A stretch of DNA of 64,000 nt. It comes from Albibacterium sp035514885. Lineage in GTDB: Bacteria; Bacteroidota; Bacteroidia; Sphingobacteriales; Sphingobacteriaceae. This document shows positions 51,095-60,654 of the stretch, one piece after another. The DNA is taken from positions 248,001 through 312,000 of the forward strand of contig NZ_DATJCH010000012.1 of the NCBI RefSeq assembly GCF_035514885.1, in the 5' to 3' direction. The stretch's first letter is position 1, and every line of letters starts with the position of its first letter. Under the pieces are notes generated by a model that saw nothing but the letters and a program-made list of their open reading frames with translations, did not search any database and was not told the origin of the DNA. The position numbers and the translations under genes are program-made.

Positions 51095-52272
51095 TAGTCT
51101 TTGATTTCTAGAATTTGTTTTGATAGTTTGATCATTTCTTCATCACCTGTATATTTCTTTTTCTCATCAGAAAGTTTAATTACAGGTGTCCATTGAGCTT
51201 CTTCAGGTAGAGCATCTGTCATTTTAATAACAATATTCATTGGTTTTAATCCTACGTCGTTTGTGAAATTAGTACCGATACCAAATGAGATACCAATCTT
51301 TTCTTTGCAGTATTTTGAGATTCTTTCGACTTTTTCATAATCCAATCCATCCGAAAAGATAATCGTCTTTGTTGTTGGATCAATGCCATAATGTTGGTAG
51401 TGATCAATGGTCATATCGGCAAAATTTAGTGGATCACCGCTGTCATGTCGGACGCCATCAAAAAGTTTAGTGAACTTCTTATCGAATTGCGAAAAAAATA
51501 CTTTGCTTGTATAGGTGTCGGACAAAGCGATTCCAAGGTCACCGCGATAGACATTGGACCAGTTTTCAAGTCCAAGAGAATTCGCCATTTTAAAACCATA
51601 TTTTGCAGCATGAAACATAAACCATTCATGCGCATGAGTGCCAATGGGTTTAATGCAATTCTTCATTGCTAAATGTACGTTGCTCGTCCCAATGAAACAT
51701 TCAGAACCAAAATCTTTTAAGGCTTTAATGGTCAGGTCATGAACTTCGTAAGAATGCCTGCGACGCGTGCCGAAATCAGCAATTGTGATATCCAGCTTTT
51801 TATATTTATTTATTTTTTCTTTAGCAACGGTACTAACCTCTTCATCACTTATACGTTTTTGTTTAGTTATTTTATAGTAAAGTTCGCAGATCAGGCTCAT
51901 GATTGGAACTTCCCACATAATTGTACGATACCAATAACCTGATATTTTAACAGACAGATCACTTCCTGTTTGGATAATTTCTACTTCCGAAGAATCGTAC
52001 CGATAGCCTTGAAGAAAGTCAAGGTAGGTGGGGTCTAAATATGGACAAGTGTCTCTTAAATATTCCTTTTCCTCCTTCTTGAGCTTTAATTGCTCCATTT
52101 TGACTATTTCTTTTTTTAGTATTTCTGCAAAGCCTTCAGGGAAAATATGCTGCCCTCGATTGATGAATTTATATTTTGCTTTAGCATTCGGAAATAATTT
52201 GATCACTGCGTGCTGCATAGTGAATTTATAGAAATCATTATCCAGAATTGAATATAAATGAATATCTGCCAT
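51094..52272 (-). CDS. pncB: nicotinate phosphoribosyltransferase
   Basis: A 392-residue enzyme that makes nicotinate mononucleotide from nicotinate and PRPP for NAD salvage. Recognisable segments: YKFTMQHAVIKLFP at the N-terminus, DFGTRRRHSYEVHDL, the histidine-containing GTHAHEWFMFH, VRHDSGDPLNF and FGIGTNFTND. These define the PncB family. It lies divergent from the flavoprotein gene at 52379 and upstream of the coupled methyltransferase. Confidence 0.95.
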   Translation of the reverse strand: MADIHLYSILDNDFYKFTMQHAVIKLFPNAKAKYKFINRGQHIFPEGFAEILKKEIVKMEQLKLKKEEKEYLRDTCPYLDPTYLDFLQGYRYDSSEVEIIQTGSDLSVKISGYWYRTIMWEVPIMSLICELYYKITKQKRISDEEVSTVAKEKINKYKKLDITIADFGTRRRHSYEVHDLTIKALKDFGSECFIGTSNVHLAMKNCIKPIGTHAHEWFMFHAAKYGFKMANSLGLENWSNVYRGDLGIALSDTYTSKVFFSQFDKKFTKLFDGVRHDSGDPLNFADMTIDHYQHYGIDPTTKTIIFSDGLDYEKVERISKYCKEKIGISFGIGTNFTNDVGLKPMNIVIKMTDALPEEAQWTPVIKLSDEKKKYTGDEEMIKLSKQILEIKD

Positions 52273-52378
52273 AGGAAATATCTATTAAACGATAGGTATG
52301 CTAATATGCGGTTTTTTTAAGCAATTCTAAAAGATAATTACTTTGATAGATTATTTATCTTCGTCTTTTTAAGTTGAT

Positions 52379-53578
52379 ATGTGTATGATATATGATGCGG
52401 TTATAATAGGTGCTGGAGCTTGTGGTTTAATGTGTGGTGTACAAGCAGCTGCTCTTGGAAAAAAGATATTGATTCTTGAAAAGAATGACAGGGCAGGTGC
52501 TAAAATATTAATTTCTGGAGGAGGACGGTGTAACTATACCAATCTTAATAGTACATCAGAAAATTTTATTTCTGAAGATAAAGCTTTCTGTGAGGAGGTG
52601 TTTAAGCAATGGACTGTTAAGGATAGTATTGATTTTTTTGATCGTAACGGAATTGTTGGCAAGGAAAAGGTGTTGGGACAGCTGTTTCCGCAAAGCAATA
52701 ATGCAAAAGATGTCGTTGCTATCTTTTTAAATTTATTAAAGAAATATAAAGCTGAACTAAGATTAAATGCTCTGGTTATCAAAGTTAGTAAAAACGAAAA
52801 TCAGATCTTTGAAAGTACATATGAGATTAATGGGCGAAAAATAGAAGTATTATCTAAAACTGTAGTTATGTCGAGCGGAGGGCTTCCTATAAGTAAACTT
52901 GGTGCTAGTGATTTTGCCTTGCGCACTGCAAGATTCTTTGATCTAAGAATTGTAAATACTGCACCCGCATTGGTGCCTCTAACGATTACCGGAAAAGACA
53001 AGGATTGGTTTGCTGCATTAGCAGGAAATTCGATTTATTGTAAGGTTTCAAATCAACGAATTAGTTTTCATGAGAACATTCTTTTTACACATTGGGGTTT
53101 AAGTGGTCCCGCTATTTTACAGTTATCGTCCTATTGGCGTGCAGGAGAAGATATTGTAATTGATTTGTTGCCTGGAGCCTCTATGTCAACAATTATTGCA
53201 CAGGAAAGAGATTCTGGAGGTAAGCGTCTATTACAACAAATCCTTCAAGAGCATTTTACCAAGAAATTTGTTGAGTCTTTAACCAAATTCTTGCCTATAG
53301 ATAAAAAAATAGCCTCTTTAAGTAAAGCGGAGGCGAAGTTGATTAACTCTACGATTCATCATTTCAAAGTTAAACCTGCTGGAGATAAAGGTTATGATAA
53401 AGCTGAGGTGATGCGAGGTGGTGTAGCGACAGAGGAGTTGAATCCTAGAAGCTTAGAGTCTATTAAGATAGAGGGACTCTTTTTTGGAGGGGAATGTGTA
53501 GATGTAACAGGGTGGTTAGGAGGATATAATTTCCAATGGGCTTGGGCATCAGGGTATGTAATCGCTAAAAATCTTTAG
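52379..53578 (+). CDS. BaiN/HI0933-family flavoprotein
   Basis: A 399-residue NAD(P)/FAD-dependent oxidoreductase with the dinucleotide-binding N-terminus DAVIIGAGACGLMCG, the family motif GGGRCNYTN and the C-terminal WLGGYNFQWAWASGYV. Members of this YhiN/HI0933 family are widespread; physiological substrates are mostly unknown. ATG 52385 is an alternative start two codons in. It stands alone between pncB and a small membrane protein gene. Confidence 0.9.
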   Translation: MCMIYDAVIIGAGACGLMCGVQAAALGKKILILEKNDRAGAKILISGGGRCNYTNLNSTSENFISEDKAFCEEVFKQWTVKDSIDFFDRNGIVGKEKVLGQLFPQSNNAKDVVAIFLNLLKKYKAELRLNALVIKVSKNENQIFESTYEINGRKIEVLSKTVVMSSGGLPISKLGASDFALRTARFFDLRIVNTAPALVPLTITGKDKDWFAALAGNSIYCKVSNQRISFHENILFTHWGLSGPAILQLSSYWRAGEDIVIDLLPGASMSTIIAQERDSGGKRLLQQILQEHFTKKFVESLTKFLPIDKKIASLSKAEAKLINSTIHHFKVKPAGDKGYDKAEVMRGGVATEELNPRSLESIKIEGLFFGGECVDVTGWLGGYNFQWAWASGYVIAKNL

Positions 53579-53610
53579 GGATAGGAATCATTTAGGTCTA
53601 TGTAATAGTA

Positions 53611-53784
53611 TTAGTAGTAAAATAAAAAAACTATTATAGTAAGAACAACGACCGTAATTATGATAATCCAATTTAAAAGTTTACTTGCTGGCTTATCATC
53701 TCGTTCTTCCAGAGCTTCTTTTGATGGTTTGGGATCTTCTTGATTGTTCTCGTAGTTATTCTCTGCGTTTTTATTCTCTTCCAT
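53611..53784 (-). CDS. small single-pass membrane protein, 57 aa
   Basis: A short frame reading MEENKNAENNYENNQ, then a charged stretch and one membrane helix (about residues 38-55, LNWIIIITVVVLTIIVFLF), ending in YY. The soluble part faces the cytoplasm if the usual charge rule holds. Its composition is convincingly protein-like and it lies in the minus-strand cluster with the cytochrome and SCO genes, 52 bases after the cytochrome gene stop on the same strand direction. I recognise no family. Confidence 0.65.
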   Translation of the reverse strand: MEENKNAENNYENNQEDPKPSKEALEERDDKPASKLLNWIIIITVVVLTIIVFLFYY

Positions 53785-53836
53785 GTTCTTAATTTTTGTT
53801 TAGAATTAGAACATAGAATATTTAAAAATGTTTGTT

Positions 53837-54271
53837 TTAATTTGTAGCATTCGTTAGGTCTTGTTGAACCTGTTGGAGAGTATAGTGTCCAATTTCATTG
53901 CCAAAAGAGTTGCCAATATAGTTGATTATATAAGCAATTTCTATCGGAGAGAGGTGAGTCTCTGCTGGCATTTCTTCATTATAGGTCTGTCCATTTATAA
54001 CCACCTCTCCACTCATGCCATATTTAATTATACGTGCAAGTTTATTTTGGTTTTTCGCAATGTAAGCTGTATCGGTGAGTGGAGGATATAGTAAACCTAA
54101 TCCTTCACCTTTTGATCCGTGGCAGTTTTGACAATGCGTTTCGTAAGCCGTCTTTCCATTAATATAATAATGGGCATGCTCTATTTCTTCATTGCTCTGA
54201 CATGATAAAACAAGAATACTGAAAGTAAGTATGGCTAGAATAATGTATATCCAATTATTTCTCATATTCAC
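53837..54271 (-). CDS. c-type cytochrome lipoprotein
   Basis: A 144-residue lipoprotein (lipobox LVLSC, C24) with one haem-binding site CQNCH (47-51) and a distal axial methionine probably in NEEMPAETHLS. It resembles cytochrome c class I domains of electron-transfer chains. Its start overlaps the stop of the SCO gene by 17 bases; ATG 54265 would also fit. Together with SCO it suggests a link to a haem-copper oxidase, which is not in this window. Confidence 0.88.
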   Translation of the reverse strand: MNMRNNWIYIILAILTFSILVLSCQSNEEIEHAHYYINGKTAYETHCQNCHGSKGEGLGLLYPPLTDTAYIAKNQNKLARIIKYGMSGEVVINGQTYNEEMPAETHLSPIEIAYIINYIGNSFGNEIGHYTLQQVQQDLTNATN

Positions 54272-54899
54272 TTAATAGTATATCCATATCCTTCATAAGC
54301 TTTGCGACCTCTTTTTCATCAGTTCCGTTATATGCACCACGAATATGTCGGTCTTTATCGACTAATATAAACCATCCTTGGTGTTCAAAACCACCCGCTA
54401 CTTGGTCATTTTCTTCTGTAAAAACCATGTATTCAGGAGATATACCATAAATCGTTTCACGAGTTCCTGATGCGAATTGCCATTCATTACCAGTTACTCC
54501 TAGTTTTTCTGCATACGATTTTAAGACGCTAGGAGTATCGTACTTTGTGTCTATACTATGTGATAAAAACATGACCTCGGAATTGCCTTTATATTTTTTA
54601 TAAACCTCCAATAAATTACGGTGCATTATTGGGCAAATACTCGGACAGGAGGTGAAGAAGAAATCAGCAACATAAATGCTATTTTCAAAGGTCTTTTCAG
54701 TTATTGCTAAGCTATCTTGGTTTAAGAATTCAAAATCAGGAATGCTGTGATAAACAGTATCTGTAACGGTTTTACCATTAACCTCTTTTGTAACAGGTTC
54801 TCTGGAACCAAGAATAGGTAATTTATTTGTATTAGAAGATCGACAAGCTGATAGTATTAAAATTGATAGAAAAGCTGTTACTAATAATAAATTTCTCAT
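54255..54899 (-). CDS. SCO1/SenC-family copper chaperone lipoprotein
   Basis: A 214-residue lipoprotein (lipobox LSAC, C19) with a thioredoxin fold. The copper-binding CxxxC is FTSCPSICP (C85, C89) and the third ligand histidine is in GGFEHQGWF. SCO proteins load CuA of cytochrome c oxidase. It lies one base after the preceding lipoprotein gene and overlaps the cytochrome c gene, so the three form an operon. Confidence 0.92.
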   Translation of the reverse strand: MRNLLLVTAFLSILILSACRSSNTNKLPILGSREPVTKEVNGKTVTDTVYHSIPDFEFLNQDSLAITEKTFENSIYVADFFFTSCPSICPIMHRNLLEVYKKYKGNSEVMFLSHSIDTKYDTPSVLKSYAEKLGVTGNEWQFASGTRETIYGISPEYMVFTEENDQVAGGFEHQGWFILVDKDRHIRGAYNGTDEKEVAKLMKDMDILLSEYEK

Positions 54900-54900
54900 T

Positions 54901-55341
54901 TTATTTGTTAATTGTACTAAGAACTGATTTGCTCTCTTCTGTTACTGCTTTGAATTGTGTATCAATATCTTGAACCTTTAAACGTTCATTTTTTAAATAT
55001 TTCTCAATCTCTTCTTTTGACATATTTTCAAAGTCTAAATTTAGCTCGTGCATCCAATCATTCATCGCATCGTTTGCTGCTTCAATTTCAGCTTTTAGGT
55101 TTATCAGTTTTGCTTTTTGCTCTACAGTATCAATTTCGGGATTTTTAAGTTTGATGGTTTCCCAGTTGTTTAAAATAGAGTCTATTTTGAGACTTGTATG
55201 AGCAAAGGTAGACATCATTGGCATTACTTCATCATGAATGGCAATGACTTCCTCTTGCAGTTGCTTTGTCGAATCGTCTTTTGTATTGCATGCAGTTATA
55301 AATAACAACAAACTTAATGCAGAGAATAGAATAGGTTTCAT
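54901..55341 (-). CDS. coiled-coil lipoprotein of unknown function
   Basis: A 146-residue lipoprotein (MKPILFSALSLLLFITAC, lipobox ITAC) that is otherwise almost entirely alpha-helical with heptad-like repeats. Similar Bacteroidota proteins are often named viral A-type inclusion protein from coiled-coil similarity alone; that name carries no functional meaning. It is first in the lipoprotein-SCO-cytochrome operon, so it may act in the cell envelope near the oxidase. Confidence 0.75.
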   Translation of the reverse strand: MKPILFSALSLLLFITACNTKDDSTKQLQEEVIAIHDEVMPMMSTFAHTSLKIDSILNNWETIKLKNPEIDTVEQKAKLINLKAEIEAANDAMNDWMHELNLDFENMSKEEIEKYLKNERLKVQDIDTQFKAVTEESKSVLSTINK

Positions 55342-55388
55342 AAAAATTTTTTTAGCAAATATACAAAGGTTTAATGATCTTTTGCCAG

Positions 55389-55895
55389 CTATAGGCTGGA
55401 TGGGTTCTTGTTTAAATGGTTGCTATTGAAATTAAGGTTACGTATGTATATTTCGTTTTTTACTTTTACATAAAGTATCCCATCAGCATCATAGAGATCG
55501 ATGTCAAAGCTTGAAACATATTTCCCTTCTTGCTGCAGATGCTGCTCTGCATAATTGATATCTTCTTCTGATATTTTTATTGTAAAAAATAGATTTTTCT
55601 TCGCTGGTTTGATGTATTTTATCTCAGCACTTTTTAACCAAACAAGATTGGTATATCCTTTTCTTTTGAATACCTGATCGAATAAAATCGCATAGAATGG
55701 ATCCGTGGCTGAAAAAATTGTTCCTCCAAAAATTGAAGAGTTATAGTTTTTAGTAATAAGGCTGTGATTGATTTTTACATCTACGCCACGGAAATTTTTA
55801 TGAAATCGTTGAACCCATATTCGTTGAAAAAAAAGTGGGGGATATAGTCGCATCGCCCATTTAAGTAAATTTTCTGATGCTTGCATTCTTATCAA
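55389..55895 (-). CDS. DUF4442 hotdog-fold protein (thioesterase-like)
   Basis: A 168-residue protein with the DUF4442 pattern: WAMRLYPPLFFQRIWV at the N-terminus, NYNSSIFGGTIFSATDPFYAILF in the hotdog helix, and a closing strand YVKVKNEIYIRN. This family is related to acyl-CoA thioesterases, but no substrate is established. ATG 55886 is an alternative start. It is divergent from hemF. Confidence 0.82.
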   Translation of the reverse strand: MIRMQASENLLKWAMRLYPPLFFQRIWVQRFHKNFRGVDVKINHSLITKNYNSSIFGGTIFSATDPFYAILFDQVFKRKGYTNLVWLKSAEIKYIKPAKKNLFFTIKISEEDINYAEQHLQQEGKYVSSFDIDLYDADGILYVKVKNEIYIRNLNFNSNHLNKNPSSL

Positions 55896-55960
55896 AGATA
55901 CACAGAAGTGATGAAAGTCGCTATTTCTTTCTTTTCAAAAATAAATAGATATTTGTGGGT

Positions 55961-56860
55961 ATGGATTTTAAAGAAAAAGTTGCTGAAAGTTATAGGCAAA
56001 TTCAGGATCAGATTTGTAACGGGTTAGAGAAGGTTGATGGATTAGGGAAATTTGAAGAGGAAATCTGGGAAAGAGAAGGCGGCGGTGGCGGTAGGACGAG
56101 AATTATGCAAGGGGGAGATGTTATTGATCGAGGGGGTGTTAATTTTTCTGCAGTTCATGGAAAACTTCCTGACCAAATTAAGAACTCATTTGGAGTAGAT
56201 GAAGATGAGTTCTTTGCAACTGGTGTCTCTATCGTGATTCATCCTATTAATCCTTGGGTTCCTATAATTCATATGAATATCCGTTATTTTGAATTAAATG
56301 AGAAAGTTCGCTGGTTTGGAGGAGGAATTGATGTAACTCCTCATTATGTAATAAAAGATGATGCTCAATTTTTTCATTCCTATCTGAAAAATATTTGTGA
56401 CCAGTTTTCACCAATATTTTACAACGATTTTAAATCGTGGGCTGATCGGTATTTTTATATCAATCATCGTAAAGAAACTCGAGGAATTGGTGGTATTTTT
56501 TACGACCGGTTAGATCCGAAAAAAAGTGGGTTGACATATGATGAAATTCTTACTTTTTCAGAACAAGTAGGTAATTCATTCTTACCTATTTACACAGAGT
56601 TAATAAAACGCAATCAAGATAAACCTTTTACCGAAGAACACAAGGCTTGGCAGACATTTCGACGAGGACGCTATGTTGAATTTAACTTAGTTTATGACGC
56701 AGGAACCAAGTTTGGCTTAGAAACCAATGGGCGAATAGAGTCCATTCTTATGAGCTTGCCGCCACAGGCTACCTGGCTTTATAATTTCAAGGCAGATCCT
56801 GGCAGTGAAGAAGAAAAAACACTTGATTTATTAAAGCAAGGTATAGACTGGATTTCTTAA
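55961..56860 (+). CDS. hemF: oxygen-dependent coproporphyrinogen III oxidase
   Basis: A 299-residue haem-biosynthesis enzyme that converts coproporphyrinogen III to protoporphyrinogen IX with O2. Family segments are clear: GGGGGRTRIMQGG, NPWVPIIHMNIRYFE, WFGGGIDVTPHY, GIGGIFYD and RRGRYVEFNLVYDAGTKFGL. The start at ATG 55961 is preferred; GTG 55955 in the same frame adds two residues. Its presence indicates aerobic haem synthesis. Confidence 0.95.
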   Translation: MDFKEKVAESYRQIQDQICNGLEKVDGLGKFEEEIWEREGGGGGRTRIMQGGDVIDRGGVNFSAVHGKLPDQIKNSFGVDEDEFFATGVSIVIHPINPWVPIIHMNIRYFELNEKVRWFGGGIDVTPHYVIKDDAQFFHSYLKNICDQFSPIFYNDFKSWADRYFYINHRKETRGIGGIFYDRLDPKKSGLTYDEILTFSEQVGNSFLPIYTELIKRNQDKPFTEEHKAWQTFRRGRYVEFNLVYDAGTKFGLETNGRIESILMSLPPQATWLYNFKADPGSEEEKTLDLLKQGIDWIS

Positions 56861-56968
56861 GAAAACGCCTTTCAAATGTCTCCTAATATTCGCTAAATAA
56901 GCTTAAAATTGCTAACTTCGCATGCGTTCAAATTTTTGAATGTGTAGTTTAAAATGAACTAAATTCTT

Positions 56969-59521
56969 ATGGCTGACGAAACAGAAAATGAAAACAATTT
57001 AGTACCAGCTAACGATCGTATAATCCAGATTAATATTGAAGATGAAATGAAGTCATCGTACATTGATTACTCAATGTCGGTTATTGTTTCACGAGCATTG
57101 CCTGATGTGCGCGATGGATTAAAGCCAGTGCATAGGCGTGTTTTATATGGCATGTTAGATTTGGGCGTCACAAGCAGCAAGCCACATAAAAAATCAGCAC
57201 GTATAGTCGGGGATGTTTTAGGTAAATACCATCCACATGGAGATTCCTCTGTTTACGGTACAATGGTGAGAATGGCCCAGGAATGGAGCATGCGCTATAT
57301 CTTGGTTGATGGACAGGGTAACTTTGGATCTGTCGATGGAGACTCGCCAGCTGCAATGCGTTATACAGAAGCTCGGTTGAAGAAAATCGCTGAGGATATG
57401 TTAAGCGATATTGCTAAGGATACTGTTGATTTTCAGTTAAATTTTGATGATACATTGCACGAGCCTACGGTTCTGCCAACTCGCATACCCAATCTCTTAG
57501 TTAATGGAGCTTCTGGAATTGCTGTAGGTATGGCTACAAATATGGCTCCTCATAACTTATCGGAAGTTATTGACGGCACGATAGCTTATATAGAAAATCG
57601 TGATGTTACAATTCCTGAATTAATGCAGTATATTAAAGGTCCTGACTTCCCTACAGGCGGTATTATTTATGGATATTCTGGACTTCAGAGTGCTTTTGAA
57701 ACAGGCCGGGGTAGTGTAATTATGCGTGCAAAAGCCGAAATAGAAGTTGCTAAAAATGATAAAGAACAAATTATAGTAACCGAGATTCCCTATCAGGTGA
57801 ATAAAGCAACCATGATTGAGCGTACAGCTGAATTGGTTAATGAGAAGAAAATAGAGGGTATATCTTCAATTCGTGATGAGTCAGATCGAGACGGTATGCG
57901 GATTGTTTATGATATTAAACGTGATGCAAATGCGTCTGTAGTATTGAACAATCTGTTTAAATATACAGCCTTACAAACCTCATTTAGTGTAAACAACATT
58001 GCATTGGTCAATGGTAGACCGGTCTTGTTGAATTTAAAAGACTTAATCCATTATTTTGTAGAACATAGACATGAAGTAATTGTTCGTCGAACTAAGTTTG
58101 AACTGTCGGAAGCTGAAAAGCGTGCACATATTTTAGAAGGATTATTAATCGCATTAGACCATATTGAAGAGGTTATTAAATTAATCCGAGCTTCCAGTAC
58201 TCCTGAAGAGGCACGTACTGGTTTGATGGAAAAATTTGGTCTCTCTGATATTCAATCCCGAGCCATATTGGATATGACTCTTCGTCGCTTAACGGGTTTA
58301 GAGCGTGATAAAATCAAAGAAGAATATGCTGAGTTAATGAAGACGATTGATTACCTGAAGTCTATTTTAGCAGACGAAGCACTTCGTATGCAAATTATAA
58401 AGGACGAGCTTCTTGAGGTTAAAGAGAAGTATGGAGATGAACGACGTTCTAAAATTGTTCATTCTGCGGGTGATATGAGTATGGAAGACTTTGTCGATGA
58501 TGAGGAAATTGTTATTACAATATCTCATGATGGATATGTTAAAAGAACACCTTTAACAGAATACCGTATTCAAGGAAGAGGTGGAAAAGGTGCTTTGGGT
58601 TCGAATACAAAGGATAATGATTTCACAGAACATATTATCTCTGCTACAGCGCATAACTATCTACTGTTCTTTACAGAGGCCGGACGTTGTTTCTGGTTGA
58701 GAGCTTTTGAGATTCCCGAAGGGTCGAGAGTATCAAGAGGTAGAGCTTTACAGAATATTATTAATATACCGAAAGAAGAGAAGGTTAAGGCTTATATCAA
58801 AGTGAAGAATTTGAAGGATCAGGAGTATCTGGAAAACAATTTCATTATAATGTGTACTAAGAAAGGAACAATAAAGAAAACTTCTTTAGAGGCCTATTCT
58901 CGTCCTCGGGCAAATGGAATTAATGCAATTAATATTAATGAAGGTGATCAATTATTAGAAGCTAATCTGACCAGTGGTGAGAGTGAAATAGTAATTGCAT
59001 TACGTTCAGGCAGAGCAATACGTTTTAATGAATCGAATGTTCGTCCAATGGGAAGAACTGCTACTGGTGTACGTGGAATTACACTTGCTCATGAGAATGA
59101 CGAAGTAGTTGGTATGGTTAGTGTTAATGATTCTTCAAGTACGATCTTGGTTGTATCAGAGAATGGTTATGGAAAACGTACTGAATTGGAAGATTATCGT
59201 ATAACAAATAGGGGTGGTAAGGGTGTAAAAACCATTAGCATAACCGAGAAAACAGGCGATCTGATAGCGATAAAGGATGTTACTGATCAGGATGATTTAA
59301 TGATAATTAACAAATCAAGCATTGTTATCCGTATTTCTGTAAATGAGCTTCGTGTTATGGGACGTGCAACACAAGGAGTTAAACTAATCAACTTAAAGAA
59401 GGATGATCAGATTGCTTCGGTTGCAAAAGTAGTACGTGACGAAGAGGAAGATGTAGAGGATAATCCACAGGTTGACGAAAATGAAGCGAATGATGAATCG
59501 AATATATCAGATAATGATTAA
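56969..59521 (+). CDS. gyrA: DNA gyrase subunit A
   Basis: An 850-residue GyrA, full length. The DNA-cleaving tyrosine is Y132 in AAMRYTEARL. The quinolone-region helix reads HPHGDSSVYGT: the usual serine (S93) is present and the second hot spot is glycine (G97), as in many Bacteroidota. The GyrA box is QGRGGKG in the C-terminal beta-pinwheel. The acidic tail (from about 825) is long. TAACTTCG at 56913-56920 is a possible promoter box. A TPR gene follows after five bases. Confidence 0.96.
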   Translation: MADETENENNLVPANDRIIQINIEDEMKSSYIDYSMSVIVSRALPDVRDGLKPVHRRVLYGMLDLGVTSSKPHKKSARIVGDVLGKYHPHGDSSVYGTMVRMAQEWSMRYILVDGQGNFGSVDGDSPAAMRYTEARLKKIAEDMLSDIAKDTVDFQLNFDDTLHEPTVLPTRIPNLLVNGASGIAVGMATNMAPHNLSEVIDGTIAYIENRDVTIPELMQYIKGPDFPTGGIIYGYSGLQSAFETGRGSVIMRAKAEIEVAKNDKEQIIVTEIPYQVNKATMIERTAELVNEKKIEGISSIRDESDRDGMRIVYDIKRDANASVVLNNLFKYTALQTSFSVNNIALVNGRPVLLNLKDLIHYFVEHRHEVIVRRTKFELSEAEKRAHILEGLLIALDHIEEVIKLIRASSTPEEARTGLMEKFGLSDIQSRAILDMTLRRLTGLERDKIKEEYAELMKTIDYLKSILADEALRMQIIKDELLEVKEKYGDERRSKIVHSAGDMSMEDFVDDEEIVITISHDGYVKRTPLTEYRIQGRGGKGALGSNTKDNDFTEHIISATAHNYLLFFTEAGRCFWLRAFEIPEGSRVSRGRALQNIINIPKEEKVKAYIKVKNLKDQEYLENNFIIMCTKKGTIKKTSLEAYSRPRANGINAININEGDQLLEANLTSGESEIVIALRSGRAIRFNESNVRPMGRTATGVRGITLAHENDEVVGMVSVNDSSSTILVVSENGYGKRTELEDYRITNRGGKGVKTISITEKTGDLIAIKDVTDQDDLMIINKSSIVIRISVNELRVMGRATQGVKLINLKKDDQIASVAKVVRDEEEDVEDNPQVDENEANDESNISDND

Positions 59522-59526
59522 TTAAT

Positions 59527-60648
59527 ATGTTGTTTAAAGTAAAAACTAATTTCTTTCTTGTTTTCTTATTGCTTTTTGTTTGTCAGGGAGCGGTTTATGC
59601 GCAATCAGATGAAAAAGAAGGAAGCAATAACTTTGCAATGTATACAAAGTCAGGAGACTTTGCGCTTCTGGAAAAGGCAAGAAAATTTTCGGATAACGCT
59701 TATAAAGATCATAGAGATTCTATAGCTTACAAAAATAATCTTTTACGTGCCTTAGTTTATAGTAGTTTGGCTGTTGCTGATTCAAACAGGAAATTAAAGT
59801 ATACTAAAGATCCGATTGATGAAGCTAAGTATGCGCTATCAAAACTGAATGATGATCAGTTAAATTATGAGAACGAGGCACAGATAATTTATATTTACCG
59901 AAAGTTGTCAAATGCTTATTTAATTTTAGGCAAAAGAGCCTTGAATAATAACAAGTTAGAAGATGCATTCAAAAACTTTAAGGAGGTTGATACTTTTGAT
60001 AAAAGTGGTATTAATGTAAAGCATAATTTATCTGTTCTAAGTTCTCGTCTTGATAAGCCTCAGGAAGCAGTTAATTATTATGAGGAATATTTAAAAACTC
60101 TGAATAAAATACAGCCTGATAATTTTTTGATTTTGGCTGATTTATACTCAAAAGCTGGTAATCCAAACAAACAACTAAGTACGCTTTTAGATGGTCTTGA
60201 TGCTTTTCCAAAAAATAAAGATATTCTATTTCAAGCAATTAATATTTATGCAGATAATGGTTCCTATGATGCTGTTATTCCTTTAATCAATTTAGCACAT
60301 GAATTGGACCCGGAAAATATTAAGTTAAATTATTTAGCTGGCTATGCTTATGAAATTACCGGAAATCGTAAATTAGCAGCACAATATTATGAAACTGTTA
60401 TAAAATTAGATGATAATAATTATAACGGAAATTACGAACTAGGGTTGCTTTTTTTAAGGGAGTATATGAATGACACTACAAAGGAAGAAAGCTATCAATT
60501 AGCAGAGAAATACTTGTTGAAAGCAAATGAAATTGATCCTAATTCTGTAAATGCCTTAAAATCGTTGGCAGTGTTATATGAGAAGTCGGCTGATACAATA
60601 CAATATGAACGAGTAAAAAATCAATTAAATCAAAATACATTCAATTAA
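59527..60648 (+). CDS. TPR-repeat protein, secreted
   Basis: A 373-residue protein with a Sec signal peptide (FFLVFLLLFVCQGAVYAQ) followed by tetratricopeptide repeats, for example LADLYSKAGNPNKQLSTLLDGLDAFPKN and LNYLAGYAYEITGNRKLAAQYYE. TPR arrays bind partner proteins. It lies five bases after gyrA and six before a second TPR gene, a conserved sort of pairing in Bacteroidota; the function is unknown. Confidence 0.85.
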   Translation: MLFKVKTNFFLVFLLLFVCQGAVYAQSDEKEGSNNFAMYTKSGDFALLEKARKFSDNAYKDHRDSIAYKNNLLRALVYSSLAVADSNRKLKYTKDPIDEAKYALSKLNDDQLNYENEAQIIYIYRKLSNAYLILGKRALNNNKLEDAFKNFKEVDTFDKSGINVKHNLSVLSSRLDKPQEAVNYYEEYLKTLNKIQPDNFLILADLYSKAGNPNKQLSTLLDGLDAFPKNKDILFQAINIYADNGSYDAVIPLINLAHELDPENIKLNYLAGYAYEITGNRKLAAQYYETVIKLDDNNYNGNYELGLLFLREYMNDTTKEESYQLAEKYLLKANEIDPNSVNALKSLAVLYEKSADTIQYERVKNQLNQNTFN

Positions 60649-60654
60649 ACCGAA